Of a stretch of DNA of 64,000 nucleotides, positions 17,327 through 24,932 are shown piece by piece. The position numbers and the translations under genes are program-made. The notes under the pieces are model-generated. The model saw only the letters and a list, made by a program, of their open reading frames with translations. It was not told the origin of the DNA and did no database searches. Source of the stretch: Frankia alni ACN14a (GTDB taxonomy: Bacteria; Actinomycetota; Actinomycetes; Frankiales; Frankiaceae); NCBI RefSeq assembly GCF_000058485.1, contig NC_008278.1, positions 124,001 to 188,000 on the forward strand. Reading direction: 5' to 3'. The stretch's first letter is position 1; each line of letters starts with the position of its first letter.

Positions 17327-18196
17327 ATGACGCTGCAACGGGCAGGCGGGCCGATAGTGCGCCGCATTGTACTGGGCACGCAGTTGCGGAGACTCCGCGA
17401 AGCGAAAGGCATTAGCCGGGTGGATGCTGGCTACAGCATCCGGGCATCCGATTCGAAGATCAGCCGGTTGGAGTTGGGTCGGGTCAGTTTCAAGGAACGC
17501 GATGTGGCCGACTTGCTGACACTGTATGGAGTCACGGACGAGAGGGACCGCTCGCCGCTGCTCGAACTCACCCGTCAGGCTAACGAGCCCGGTTGGTGGC
17601 AGGGTTTCACCGACGTGGTGCCGGGGTGGTTTCAGCCATACCTGGGCCTGGAGGAAGCGGCGGTCCTGATCCGGACCTACGAGCTTCAATTCATCCCCGG
17701 CCTCCTCCAGACCAAGGATTACGCCCGCGCCGTCATGGCCGGAGCTCGCCAGGTGGACGGCGCCGACGCCGTCGAACGTCGGGTCCAGGCGCGGATAAGT
17801 AGGCAGGCCATTCTCGACCGGCCAGATCCGCCCCGGGTATGGGCGATCATTGACGAGGCGGCACTGTGGCGCTCGGTCGCCGGGCCGGCCGTCATGCAAG
17901 GCCAGCTCGAACACCTGATCGCCCTGAACGCGAACCCGAACATCACCATCCAGGTGATTCCATTCAACGTCGGCCCCCACCCCGCCGAAGGGGGCGCGTT
18001 CAGCATTCTGCGGTTCGGTGAGCCGGACATCACCGATGTCGTTTACCTGGAGCACCTCACGGGCGCCGTATATCTCGACAAGCCGGACGACGTCACCCGC
18101 TACACGCTCGCCATGGACAATCTGGTGCTCAAGAGCACGACGCCCGACGACACGGCAAAGGTCATCGAAAAAATCGCCTCGCAGCACGTCGCGTGA
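17327..18196 (+). CDS. XRE family regulator with DUF5753 C-terminal domain
   Basis: A 289-residue regulator. The HTH spans about residues 18-70 (LGTQLRRLREAKGISRVDAG, SKISRLELGR). The DUF5753 domain follows (YELQFIPGLLQTKDYARAVM, and IQVIPFNVGPHPAEGGAFSI). This family is greatly expanded in Frankia and Streptomyces, and it commonly sits beside a small DUF397 protein, but no DUF397 gene is seen here. GGGGGA lies just before the ATG. It is convergent with a methyltransferase gene and is one of two genes separating the ABC ATPase from its lipoprotein. Targets are unknown. Confidence 0.9.
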   Translation: MTLQRAGGPIVRRIVLGTQLRRLREAKGISRVDAGYSIRASDSKISRLELGRVSFKERDVADLLTLYGVTDERDRSPLLELTRQANEPGWWQGFTDVVPGWFQPYLGLEEAAVLIRTYELQFIPGLLQTKDYARAVMAGARQVDGADAVERRVQARISRQAILDRPDPPRVWAIIDEAALWRSVAGPAVMQGQLEHLIALNANPNITIQVIPFNVGPHPAEGGAFSILRFGEPDITDVVYLEHLTGAVYLDKPDDVTRYTLAMDNLVLKSTTPDDTAKVIEKIASQHVA

Positions 18197-18202
18197 CGCC
18201 CG

Positions 18203-18223
18203 CTTCCGACCGAAAGGCGGAAG
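18203..18223. terminator. Possible bidirectional hairpin between convergent genes
   Basis: Arms CTTCCG and CGGAAG around ACCGAAAGG lie exactly in the 27-base space between the convergent XRE and methyltransferase stops. The stem is short and lacks T-tracts on both sides. Confidence 0.35.
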
Positions 18224-19021
18224 TCAGGGCTTCCGGCCGACGCCACACAGGTCGTCGATCGCCCGGGGCGGTTCGGCCGAGGGGCCTGGCCGCCACAACG
18301 GCGTCGAGACCAGACCCGGCTCGACGAGTTCGAAACCGTCGAGAAAACGGGCCACCTGCTCGGGGGTGCGCATGTGGTACGGAAAGCTCTCGTGCTCGTG
18401 GAGATCGTGGATGGCGTCGGCACGGTCCTCGCCCATCACGGCGTAGGTGCCGTCCTTGAACACAAGATAGCTGCCGGCGGGCAGGGATTCGCACAGCTCG
18501 CGCACGATCGCGTATGCCTCGTCGAGGTCGGCCACGTTTCCCATGATCCCGAGCATGATCAATCCGATCGGCTGGGTGAAGTCCAGGGTCTCGCGGGCGG
18601 CCTGGAGGATCTTCTTCGGCTCGCGGACGTCGGCATCGACGTAGTTGGTAGCCCCCTCGGGCGTGCCGACCAGCAGGGCCCGCGCGTGCGCCAAGACCAG
18701 CGGATCGTGGTCGACGTAGACGATCCGCGAGTCGGGGACGATCCGCTGCGCTACCTCATGGGTGTTGTCGGCCGTCGGCAGGCCGGTACCGATGTCGAGG
18801 AACTGCCGGATACCCACCTCACCGGCCAGGTAGGTGACCGCGCGGCCGAGAAAGGCCCGAGCCTGCCGGGCGATCTGCACAATCTCGGGGAGCAACTCGT
18901 AGAGCCGGTCGCCGAACTCGCGGTCCACCGGATAGTGGTCCTTCCCGCCCAGCCAATAATTCCACACCCGCGCCGAGTGCGGCACGGTGATGTCGACAAC
19001 GGGTGTCGAAGCGTCGCTCAT
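18224..19021 (-). CDS. SAM-dependent methyltransferase, DUF574 (Methyltransf_19) family, copy 1
   Basis: A 265-residue Rossmann-fold methyltransferase. VPHSARVWNYWLGGKD is the family signature at residues 14-29. FLDIGTGLPTADN is the SAM loop, followed by IVYVDHDPLVLAHARALL. The end is PGLVSTPLWRP and VGRKP. These proteins are numerous in Frankia and Streptomyces; substrates are unknown. GAAGGGA precedes the ATG. It is closely similar to the inverted copy at 21.9 kb. It lies between the ABC transporter ATPase/permease and the lipoprotein. Confidence 0.92.
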   Translation of the reverse strand: MSDASTPVVDITVPHSARVWNYWLGGKDHYPVDREFGDRLYELLPEIVQIARQARAFLGRAVTYLAGEVGIRQFLDIGTGLPTADNTHEVAQRIVPDSRIVYVDHDPLVLAHARALLVGTPEGATNYVDADVREPKKILQAARETLDFTQPIGLIMLGIMGNVADLDEAYAIVRELCESLPAGSYLVFKDGTYAVMGEDRADAIHDLHEHESFPYHMRTPEQVARFLDGFELVEPGLVSTPLWRPGPSAEPPRAIDDLCGVGRKP

Positions 19022-19132
19022 GAGTAACGTTCCCTTCGCCGCGTGGTCACAAGGACCCGATGCTCATCATAGGGACCGTCCGGGGCGGCCCCGCCCCGGA
19101 CGGCGCCCTTCTTCCGTCGCCGCTGGCGTCCC

Positions 19133-20308
19133 CTACTTCAACGCCACCGTCTTGTCGAGGAACTCGTTGGTCACCAGGTCCGAAGGAACCAGCCCCGCCT
19201 TCGGCGTACTGCCCTTCGCAGTGAAGACCGGGACCAGCCGGCCGATCAGCTTCCCTACCCGGGCCGTGTCGAAGCTGCCCAGCACTCCGTCACTACCGTC
19301 AGCGATCAACCCGAGTTGCTTCTGCGTGGCGTTGCCGTACGCGAGCAGCCCCGACGAGAGGGTGAATCCGCCCGTGTGCAGCGTACTGACGACCTTCAGC
19401 AGGAGCTGGTTCACCGGCGCCGGATTAGCGACGTAGTCCCGCTGCGCCCGCTGCAACAGCGGCACCAGCTTGGCCAGGCAGGCGCGCTGGGTCGACAGCT
19501 TGTCCGGCCGAACGGCCAACGCGGATATGTACGCAGGGTATTCGTCCTGCAGAAGTAGGTGCTTCACCGGCTTGCCCCACGCCTTGACGTCGTGCTGGAG
19601 CAGGTAGGGCTCGTTGGTGACGAAAGCCTGCTGCACGATCTTGCCGTCGGCGGCGACGAACCGGTCCGGGGACCCCTGATAGGAGGTGTCGACCTGGGAC
19701 TTGGTCAGCGACCCCTCCCGGACGAAGACATCGGGAAAAGACGTCCCGCTCGCGCTGGCCAACACCGTCGCGCCCGACTGGCGGATCTCGGCGACGTTGG
19801 TGAAGTTCCACGCCGGGTTGCCCCAGATTAGCGCCAGCGGAGACTTCTCGTAGGGCGCGAAGACGGCGACCGGCGGCCGCCCCCCGGAGGCCTGCACAGC
19901 CTCGTCCGTTCCCACATAGCCGGCCAGGATGCTATCGTCCTGAGCCAGCAGCGAGGTCACCGGCTGGAAACCCGTCGCCGGCCCGCCGGCGCGCACTTGG
20001 AGCCTCACACCGGTAGCACCCAGCGGTCCCTCAACTCGGTTCTTGCTCACGTCGATCGTCGGGTTAGGGCCTAGAAGCTGGTACAGGTACCCGTCGGGAA
20101 GGCCAGGCCACCAGTTCGCCTGAATGACGACCGTGGACGGGCAGATCCCCTTCAGCGGCGTCGCGTAACTCGACTCGGCAGCGGACCCCGTGGCCGATGG
20201 GCTCACCCCATCGGACCCTCCGGACGAGCCGGAACACGCGGTCAGGCTGAACGCCAGCACCGCGGCGCACCCCGCCGCCCAGCGGCGGCAAAATATTGAA
20301 ACTCGCAC
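19133..20308 (-). CDS. Substrate-binding lipoprotein, NMT1/THI5-like, of the ABC transporter
   Basis: The GTG at 20308 follows GAGGAG by ten bases and gives a 391-residue lipoprotein. A basic n-region and hydrophobic segment end in SLTACSGSS, the Cys being the lipidation site. The mature protein has a Ser/Gly linker and then an NMT1-type periplasmic-binding fold: VVIQANWWPGLPDGYLYQLL, SLLAQDDSILAGYVGTDEAV, WGNPAWNFTNVAEIRQSG. It faces the cell exterior and should deliver a small organic ligand to the NitT/TauT-type permease. It has the same strand and family as the ATPase and permease but is separated from them by two genes. Confidence 0.85.
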   Translation of the reverse strand: MRVSIFCRRWAAGCAAVLAFSLTACSGSSGGSDGVSPSATGSAAESSYATPLKGICPSTVVIQANWWPGLPDGYLYQLLGPNPTIDVSKNRVEGPLGATGVRLQVRAGGPATGFQPVTSLLAQDDSILAGYVGTDEAVQASGGRPPVAVFAPYEKSPLALIWGNPAWNFTNVAEIRQSGATVLASASGTSFPDVFVREGSLTKSQVDTSYQGSPDRFVAADGKIVQQAFVTNEPYLLQHDVKAWGKPVKHLLLQDEYPAYISALAVRPDKLSTQRACLAKLVPLLQRAQRDYVANPAPVNQLLLKVVSTLHTGGFTLSSGLLAYGNATQKQLGLIADGSDGVLGSFDTARVGKLIGRLVPVFTAKGSTPKAGLVPSDLVTNEFLDKTVALK

Positions 20309-20454
20309 CAGTCCAGATCTCCTCAACACTGCGAAAGATGCGGGCACCCACGGTGAGAACGTCGGGCTTGCGATGCTCCTGACATCACGGCGGGCAGTCT
20401 CCGCCCATCGTCAGGATTCCACACCGCTGAGGGTGGGATGGCACGAGGTGCCAA

Positions 20455-20760
20455 TTCCCCGTACAGCTTCAACCCCCGGCAGAATCGAGAGTTCGACGCG
20501 CAGTAACCGTAGCCGGAGCCGGCCAGCTCCACGTGCCGCACCGTCGGCCGCGACATTCCGCCCGGCACGGTGGTCGCATCGCTGCTCCAGTGGTTGTCGA
20601 ACCAGAATTCACTGTCCGCCGCGACCAGCCCAGTCATGCCCTTGACCAGCGGTATCGCTGGCCGTAGTAGCTTGTTGTAGCCGGCCTGGCCCGGCAGGTG
20701 AGAGAACGCCCTGAAGACGCTGGGTGCCCGATGTCTGCCGGTGTGCGCGATCAGGCGACG
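20455..20760 (-). mobile_element. IS982-family transposase remnant
   Basis: One minus-strand frame carries the middle part of an IS982-type transposase: HLPGQAGYNKLLRPAIPLVK, then SEFWFDNHW, SRPTVRHVEL and GYGYCASNSRFCRGLKLY. These match the usual LPKQPGYNKRLR, SRETVKRSDL and GYCASHSRFFWGLRL blocks. The catalytic region beyond GLKLY and the N-terminus are missing, and no terminal repeats are seen. It is a dead fragment just upstream of the transporter lipoprotein gene. Confidence 0.65.
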
Positions 20761-20771
20761 GTTTCGGCTGA

Positions 20772-20918
20772 CTACAGCCGGTCACAGTCCGCGACCTAGA
20801 CGCTGCCATAGACTGGTCCTGGTCCTGGTCCTGGTCCTGGTCCTGGTCCGACTCCGACGAGGAGCTCGACGAGTTCCTCGCGTTCACCCACGCCGAGCGT
20901 CGTCGCGACGTCGCCTGA
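20772..20918 (+). pseudogene. Gene tail with Trp-Ser repeats (possible fragment)
   Basis: A frame without its own start reads RDLDAAIDWS, five more WS pairs, then DSDEELDEFLAFTHAER and a stop. The acidic helical end looks like real coding sequence, but the start is cut by a stop at 20769. It may be the tail of a small protein disrupted in the same remnant zone. No family is assigned. Confidence 0.3.
20814..20849. repeat. Six tandem TGGTCC hexamers
   Basis: Six perfect copies of TGGTCC. In the plus frame they encode Trp-Ser pairs, and in the minus frame Asp-Gln pairs. A perfect six-copy hexamer array in a remnant zone suggests recent slippage expansion. Confidence 0.9.
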
Positions 20919-21089
20919 GCCGCCGCCGTGCAAGATCCCGGCGCGCCCGGTCGTGCTCCTCGCCCCACTCTCGGACCCGTCGGAACCCGTCGAGGATGTC
21001 GACGAGGCTGCTTTTCTGGGCCGATGCGGAGGTCTGCAACAGGTGCGCAAGCTTACGTGGCCTGATGGTAAGCCCGTTCCGGACGGTTT

Positions 21090-21650
21090 TCAGTATCCAG
21101 CTTTTGGCATCTCGTAGAGAACAGTCCAGTTCTCGGTGTCGCGGCCTGCGGCGATGGCCTGGTCGTAGTGTGCTTTGACGGCTTTGGGAAGTCGTATGCC
21201 CCGGGGCCGCCCACGGTGGGAGCGGGCACCATCACGCCTCCTGTCACGAGGCTCGCTCTGTGCCTGGCTTGCCCAGTCCGATGCCTCCCGGGAGGCATCG
21301 GGTGTGTCCGAACTGAGACTGACCAGGACCTTGCTGGCAAGCGCACCGGGTTGCGACGAACTCCCAGTGGCCGGGTCGAAGATGTCGTACATCGCCTGGT
21401 AGTCAGTGAGGCTGAGGATGGTCAGCTCGCTGGCGGCAACGGCGGCTGTCGGCGTGGGCGTCAGCGTGGCGCCCCCCGGCGACCAGGTCGTCGGCGGCGA
21501 TCTGCCGGCGGACGATGTCAAGGACAGGCCGCAGCACCTCGACGTTGACGCCCTGGTCGAGGCTGGCTGTCACGAGGGAAGCCGACGCGGCTTCGGTGAA
21601 CTCCAGGCTCTGCTGGCCCGTCCCGGTGCTGACGGGTAGGGCTCGCCGCC
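21090..21650 (-). pseudogene. Shattered NAD(P)-dependent oxidoreductase (imine-reductase-like) remnant
   Basis: Several minus-strand frames hold pieces of a 6-phosphogluconate-dehydrogenase-like / imine-reductase-type protein. SLEFTEAASASLVTASL and VLRPVLDIVRRQIAADD look like the helical C-terminal domain. ASELTILSLTDYQAMYDI and KVLVSLSSDTPDASREASDW look like the NAD-binding domain. After a frame change comes VTGGVMVPAPTVGGPGAY, and finally LPKAVKAHYDQAIAAG, the C-terminal end. The order (C-domain piece first) and the frame changes show a rearranged, non-functional gene. Confidence 0.5.
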
Positions 21651-21905
21651 GAGGGCGCGCTCGAATCCGCGTCATCAGTCGCGCTTCACTGAGGCCGCAT
21701 TGGTCCCCCGACAGCAGGACCTCGGCTAAGGACCTGCGCCTCCTCATCGAACGGTTCGACGTCGGCACCTGCACGGCCTGACTGTGCCGTACTCGCGGTC
21801 GGTGCGGGCGGAGTCCCCATCAACCCCGGGGGGCGCGCACGACGCACCGGTTCTCCCGGCAGGAACCGACCGGGTCTCCTGGCTGCGGTGTGCGACCGGT
21901 GGTAC

Positions 21906-22715
21906 ATGATGAGCGATATGGGTGCTGACGAGCAGGCGCAGAGCGCATGGTCGCGGGTGGACACGAGCGTGCCGCATTCCGCTCGGGTCTGGAACTACTG
22001 GCTGGGGGGCAAGGACAACTTCCCCGCCGACCGGGAGCTGGGCGACAAGGTCTTCGAGGTCTACCCGGACATCGTGCACGTCGCCCGCGCGCAACGGGAG
22101 TTCCTGGTCCGAGCGATCACCTTTCTCGCGGGCGAGGTGGGTATCCGCCAGTTCCTGGACATCGGCACCGGCCTGCCGACCGCCGACAACACCCATGAGG
22201 TCGCGCAGCGGATCGCGGCGGACTCCCGCATCGTCTACGTCGACAACGACCCGCTGGTGCTGGTGCACGCCCGCGCGCTGCTGACCAGCGCACCCGGCGG
22301 CGCGACCGCCTACGTCGACGCCGATGTGCGCGACCCCGACACGATTCTCGCGCAGGCCGCCGAGCTGCTGGACTTCAGCCAGCCGATCGCCCTCGTGATG
22401 TTCGGGATCGTCGGGAACGTGGCCGACAACGACGAGGCGAGTGCGATCGTGAAGCGGCTGCTCGACGGGGTGCAGCCGGGAAGCTACCTCGCCCTCAACG
22501 ACGGCACCCACGGCGAGGACGTGGACAAGGCCATCGAGATCACCCAGGCGGACGGGCACCCCTACAACCTGCGCACCCCCGAGCAGGTCACGTCCTTCTT
22601 CGACGGCCTCGAGCTCGCCGAGCCCGGCGTGGTCTCGACCCCCCTCTGGCGGCCCGCGCCCGGCCCGGCGCCGCAGCCGCTCCACATCTTCGGCGGAGTC
22701 GGCCGAAAGCCGTAA
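21906..22715 (+). CDS. SAM-dependent methyltransferase, DUF574 (Methyltransf_19) family, copy 2
   Basis: About 269 residues from the ATG-ATG pair at 21906/21909; the annotated-length start at 21888 lacks a ribosome site. The signature is VPHSARVWNYWLGGKDNF, with SAM loop FLDIGTGLPTADN, then IVYVDNDPLVLVHARALL and the end VSTPLWRP with VGRKP. It matches copy 1 at 18.2 kb almost block for block and lies in the opposite orientation 3 kb away. It is monocistronic. Substrate unknown. Confidence 0.92.
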   Translation: MMSDMGADEQAQSAWSRVDTSVPHSARVWNYWLGGKDNFPADRELGDKVFEVYPDIVHVARAQREFLVRAITFLAGEVGIRQFLDIGTGLPTADNTHEVAQRIAADSRIVYVDNDPLVLVHARALLTSAPGGATAYVDADVRDPDTILAQAAELLDFSQPIALVMFGIVGNVADNDEASAIVKRLLDGVQPGSYLALNDGTHGEDVDKAIEITQADGHPYNLRTPEQVTSFFDGLELAEPGVVSTPLWRPAPGPAPQPLHIFGGVGRKP

Positions 22716-22811
22716 CCGTCCTGCCGGCTGCCGGCTGCCGGCTGCGGCCAGCACGTCGCGTCGCGTTGCGTCGTCGGCTCACACTTGGGCCGGGTGAGGC
22801 GTTCTCCTGGC

Positions 22812-23303
22812 ATGGGGCGAGAACCGTTCGAGGTCGTCGTCGAACGCTACGGGCCGATGGTGCTGCGGGTCTGCTGGGCCGTCGTCGGGCCGATGCTGGC
22901 CGAGGACGCCTGGTCAGAGACGTTTCTCGCTGCGCTGCGGGCCTACCCGGAGCTGGCGCCGGGCAGCAACGTCGAGGCGTGGCTGGTGACGATCGCCCGG
23001 AACAAGGCGATCGATCAGCTTCGTGCCCAGTCGCGGCGTCCCGCGCCGACGGAGCGTCTCCCGGAGACGATCAGGTGGGAGGAACGCGACGCCGGCCTGG
23101 ACCTCTGGGACGCCCTGCGGCGACTTCCTCGCAAGCAACGGGAGACCGTCGCCTACCACTTCCTGGCCGGCCTCCCGTACACCGAGGTCGCCCGACTGCT
23201 CGGCGGCAACCCGGCGTCCGCGCGGCGAGCCGGCGCCGACGGCATCGCGTCGCTGCGGAGCATGCTGCTCGGCCCTTCGGCGCAGGAGGAACGGTCACGA
23301 TGA
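22812..23303 (+). CDS. ECF-type RNA polymerase sigma factor
   Basis: About 163 residues with two sigma regions. Region 2 covers VVVERYGPMVLRVCWAVVG, AEDAWSETFLAAL and VEAWLVTIARNKAIDQLR. Region 4 covers LWDALRRLPRKQRETVAYHF, LAGLPYTEVARLLGGNPAS. No anti-sigma gene is adjacent. A GTG at 22794 is an alternative start. The stop overlaps the start of ogt as ATGA, so the sigma factor is co-translated with an alkylation-repair protein and may respond to DNA damage. That link is an inference from the operon. Confidence 0.88.
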   Translation: MGREPFEVVVERYGPMVLRVCWAVVGPMLAEDAWSETFLAALRAYPELAPGSNVEAWLVTIARNKAIDQLRAQSRRPAPTERLPETIRWEERDAGLDLWDALRRLPRKQRETVAYHFLAGLPYTEVARLLGGNPASARRAGADGIASLRSMLLGPSAQEERSR

Positions 23304-23914
23304 CTGGTCAGGACAGTCCGGAGTTCGACCCGTTGGCCACTGTGCTCGGCGCCGAGGTGGATCTGAGCCGGCTGCGTCTGCGGCTGCTGGCCGAGGCGGA
23401 GCGAGACGGCCTGCTCGACGTGGTGTACCGCACCGTGGATGCGCCGGTCGGGCGGCTCCTGCTCGTCGCGACCCGCCGGGGCCTGGTGCGGGTGGCGTAC
23501 GAGGTGGAGGGCCACGACACCGTCCTGGCGACCCTCGCCGAGCGGATCAGTCCTCGCCTGCTGAAGGCAGGTGGCCGGCTTGACGCCGTCGCCGGGCAGC
23601 TCGACGACTATTTCTCCCGGGTCCGGTACCGCTTCGACGTGGATCTCGACCTGCGGCTTGCCTCCAGGTTCCGGCTCACGGTGTTGGAGCACCTGCGGGA
23701 GATCCCGTACGGCGGCACGGCCAGCTACGCGGCGGTGGCCGCGCTGGCCGGAAGCCCGCGTGCGGTCCGGGCTGTCGGCACGGCCTGCGCGACGAATCCG
23801 CTGCCCGTCGTCATCCCCTGCCATCGCGTGGTGCGCAGCGACGGTGGGATCGGCAGGTACGTCGGGGGTGACGACGCCAAGCGGACCCTCCTGCGGCTCG
23901 AAGGAGCGATCTGA
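23300..23914 (+). CDS. ogt: Methylated-DNA-[protein]-cysteine S-methyltransferase
   Basis: Removes alkyl groups from O6 of guanine by suicidal transfer to a Cys. The 204-residue protein ends with the catalytic NPLPVVIPCHRVVRSDGGIG. The wing VGGDDAKRTLLRLEGA and the DNA-binding LREIPYGGTASYAAVAALAG are also clear. The N-terminal domain (PVGRLLLVATRRGLVRVAY) is short. GGAGGA precedes the ATG, which overlaps the sigma gene stop. Confidence 0.95.
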   Translation: MTGQDSPEFDPLATVLGAEVDLSRLRLRLLAEAERDGLLDVVYRTVDAPVGRLLLVATRRGLVRVAYEVEGHDTVLATLAERISPRLLKAGGRLDAVAGQLDDYFSRVRYRFDVDLDLRLASRFRLTVLEHLREIPYGGTASYAAVAALAGSPRAVRAVGTACATNPLPVVIPCHRVVRSDGGIGRYVGGDDAKRTLLRLEGAI

Positions 23915-24082
23915 CGACGGCGAGCCGCCGGCCGAGGATCCCCGGATCCCTGGAGTGCCGGAGTCCGGGGTGCGACCAACACCTCACGTTCTGGCCGGTG
24001 CCGGCGTCTTCCGGGTGAGCGACGCACCGGCGCTCTCGCCGCCGACGCCACGGCGGCGTGCCGACCCTCGGAGGGGACACGT

Positions 24083-24817
24083 ATGTCTGTCGCACTCGTC
24101 ACGGGAAGCAACCGCGGGCTGGGCTTCGCCACCGCGCAGGCCCTCGGCCGCCTCGGCCATCGGGTCATCGTCACCGCACGCGACCAGGCCTCGGCCGACA
24201 AGGTTGCGGCCGACCTGAGGACGACGGGATACGACGCCGAGGGGCTGATGCTCGACGTCACATCGCCCGACAGCGTCGAGGCGGCCGCGAACCGGGTCCT
24301 GGAACTGGACGGTCGGCTGGACATCCTGGTCAACAACGCCGGAGTCCTGCCCGAGGCCACCGACGGAGAGCAGCACGAGTTCGCCTCCCTGAGGCTGTTC
24401 AAGGAGACGTACGCGACCAACGTCTTCGGCCCGGTCGCGGTCACTGAGGCGTTCCTGCCCCTGCTGCGCAGGAGCCAGGCCGGACGGATCGTCAACGTCT
24501 CCACGACGATGGGTTCGCTCCACGACCAGGCCGATTCCGCATCGCCGTACTACTCGATGGTCGTGCCGGCCTACCAGAGTTCCAAGGCGGCGCTCAACAG
24601 CGTCACGATCGCCTTGGCCAAGAAGCTCGCCGACACACCGATCAAGGTCACCTCTGTCTGCCCCGGTTTCGTGCAGACCGACCTGACGCCCGTCAACAGG
24701 GAGCAGGCCCCGCTGACCGCGGAGCAGGCGTCGGAGGTTGTCGTCCGGGCCGCGACCCTGCCCGCGGACGCGGCCTCGGGCACGTTCTTCGACCGACGCG
24801 GCGCGGTGGCCTGGTAG
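24083..24817 (+). CDS. Short-chain dehydrogenase/reductase
   Basis: A 244-residue classical SDR. The cofactor loop is TGSNRGLGFATAQAL, LDVTSPDS the adenine-binding Asp region, LVNNAGVLPEA the NNAG motif. The catalytic Ser lies in VNVSTTMGS, with YQSSK as the YxxxK motif. SVCPGFVQTDLTPVN follows. Length is usual for the family. Similar proteins reduce carbonyls with NADPH, but the substrate is unknown. GGAGGGG precedes the ATG. It is a single gene. Confidence 0.92.
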   Translation: MSVALVTGSNRGLGFATAQALGRLGHRVIVTARDQASADKVAADLRTTGYDAEGLMLDVTSPDSVEAAANRVLELDGRLDILVNNAGVLPEATDGEQHEFASLRLFKETYATNVFGPVAVTEAFLPLLRRSQAGRIVNVSTTMGSLHDQADSASPYYSMVVPAYQSSKAALNSVTIALAKKLADTPIKVTSVCPGFVQTDLTPVNREQAPLTAEQASEVVVRAATLPADAASGTFFDRRGAVAW

Positions 24818-24932
24818 ACGGGCGAGTTCCCGCTGGGCGCCTTCCGCGATGGCGAATCATCACGCTTCGAGTGGGCACAGTAGCAGTGAGTTGTTATTCG
24901 TGTGGTCGATCCGTGGCCGTCAGGGAGATGCG

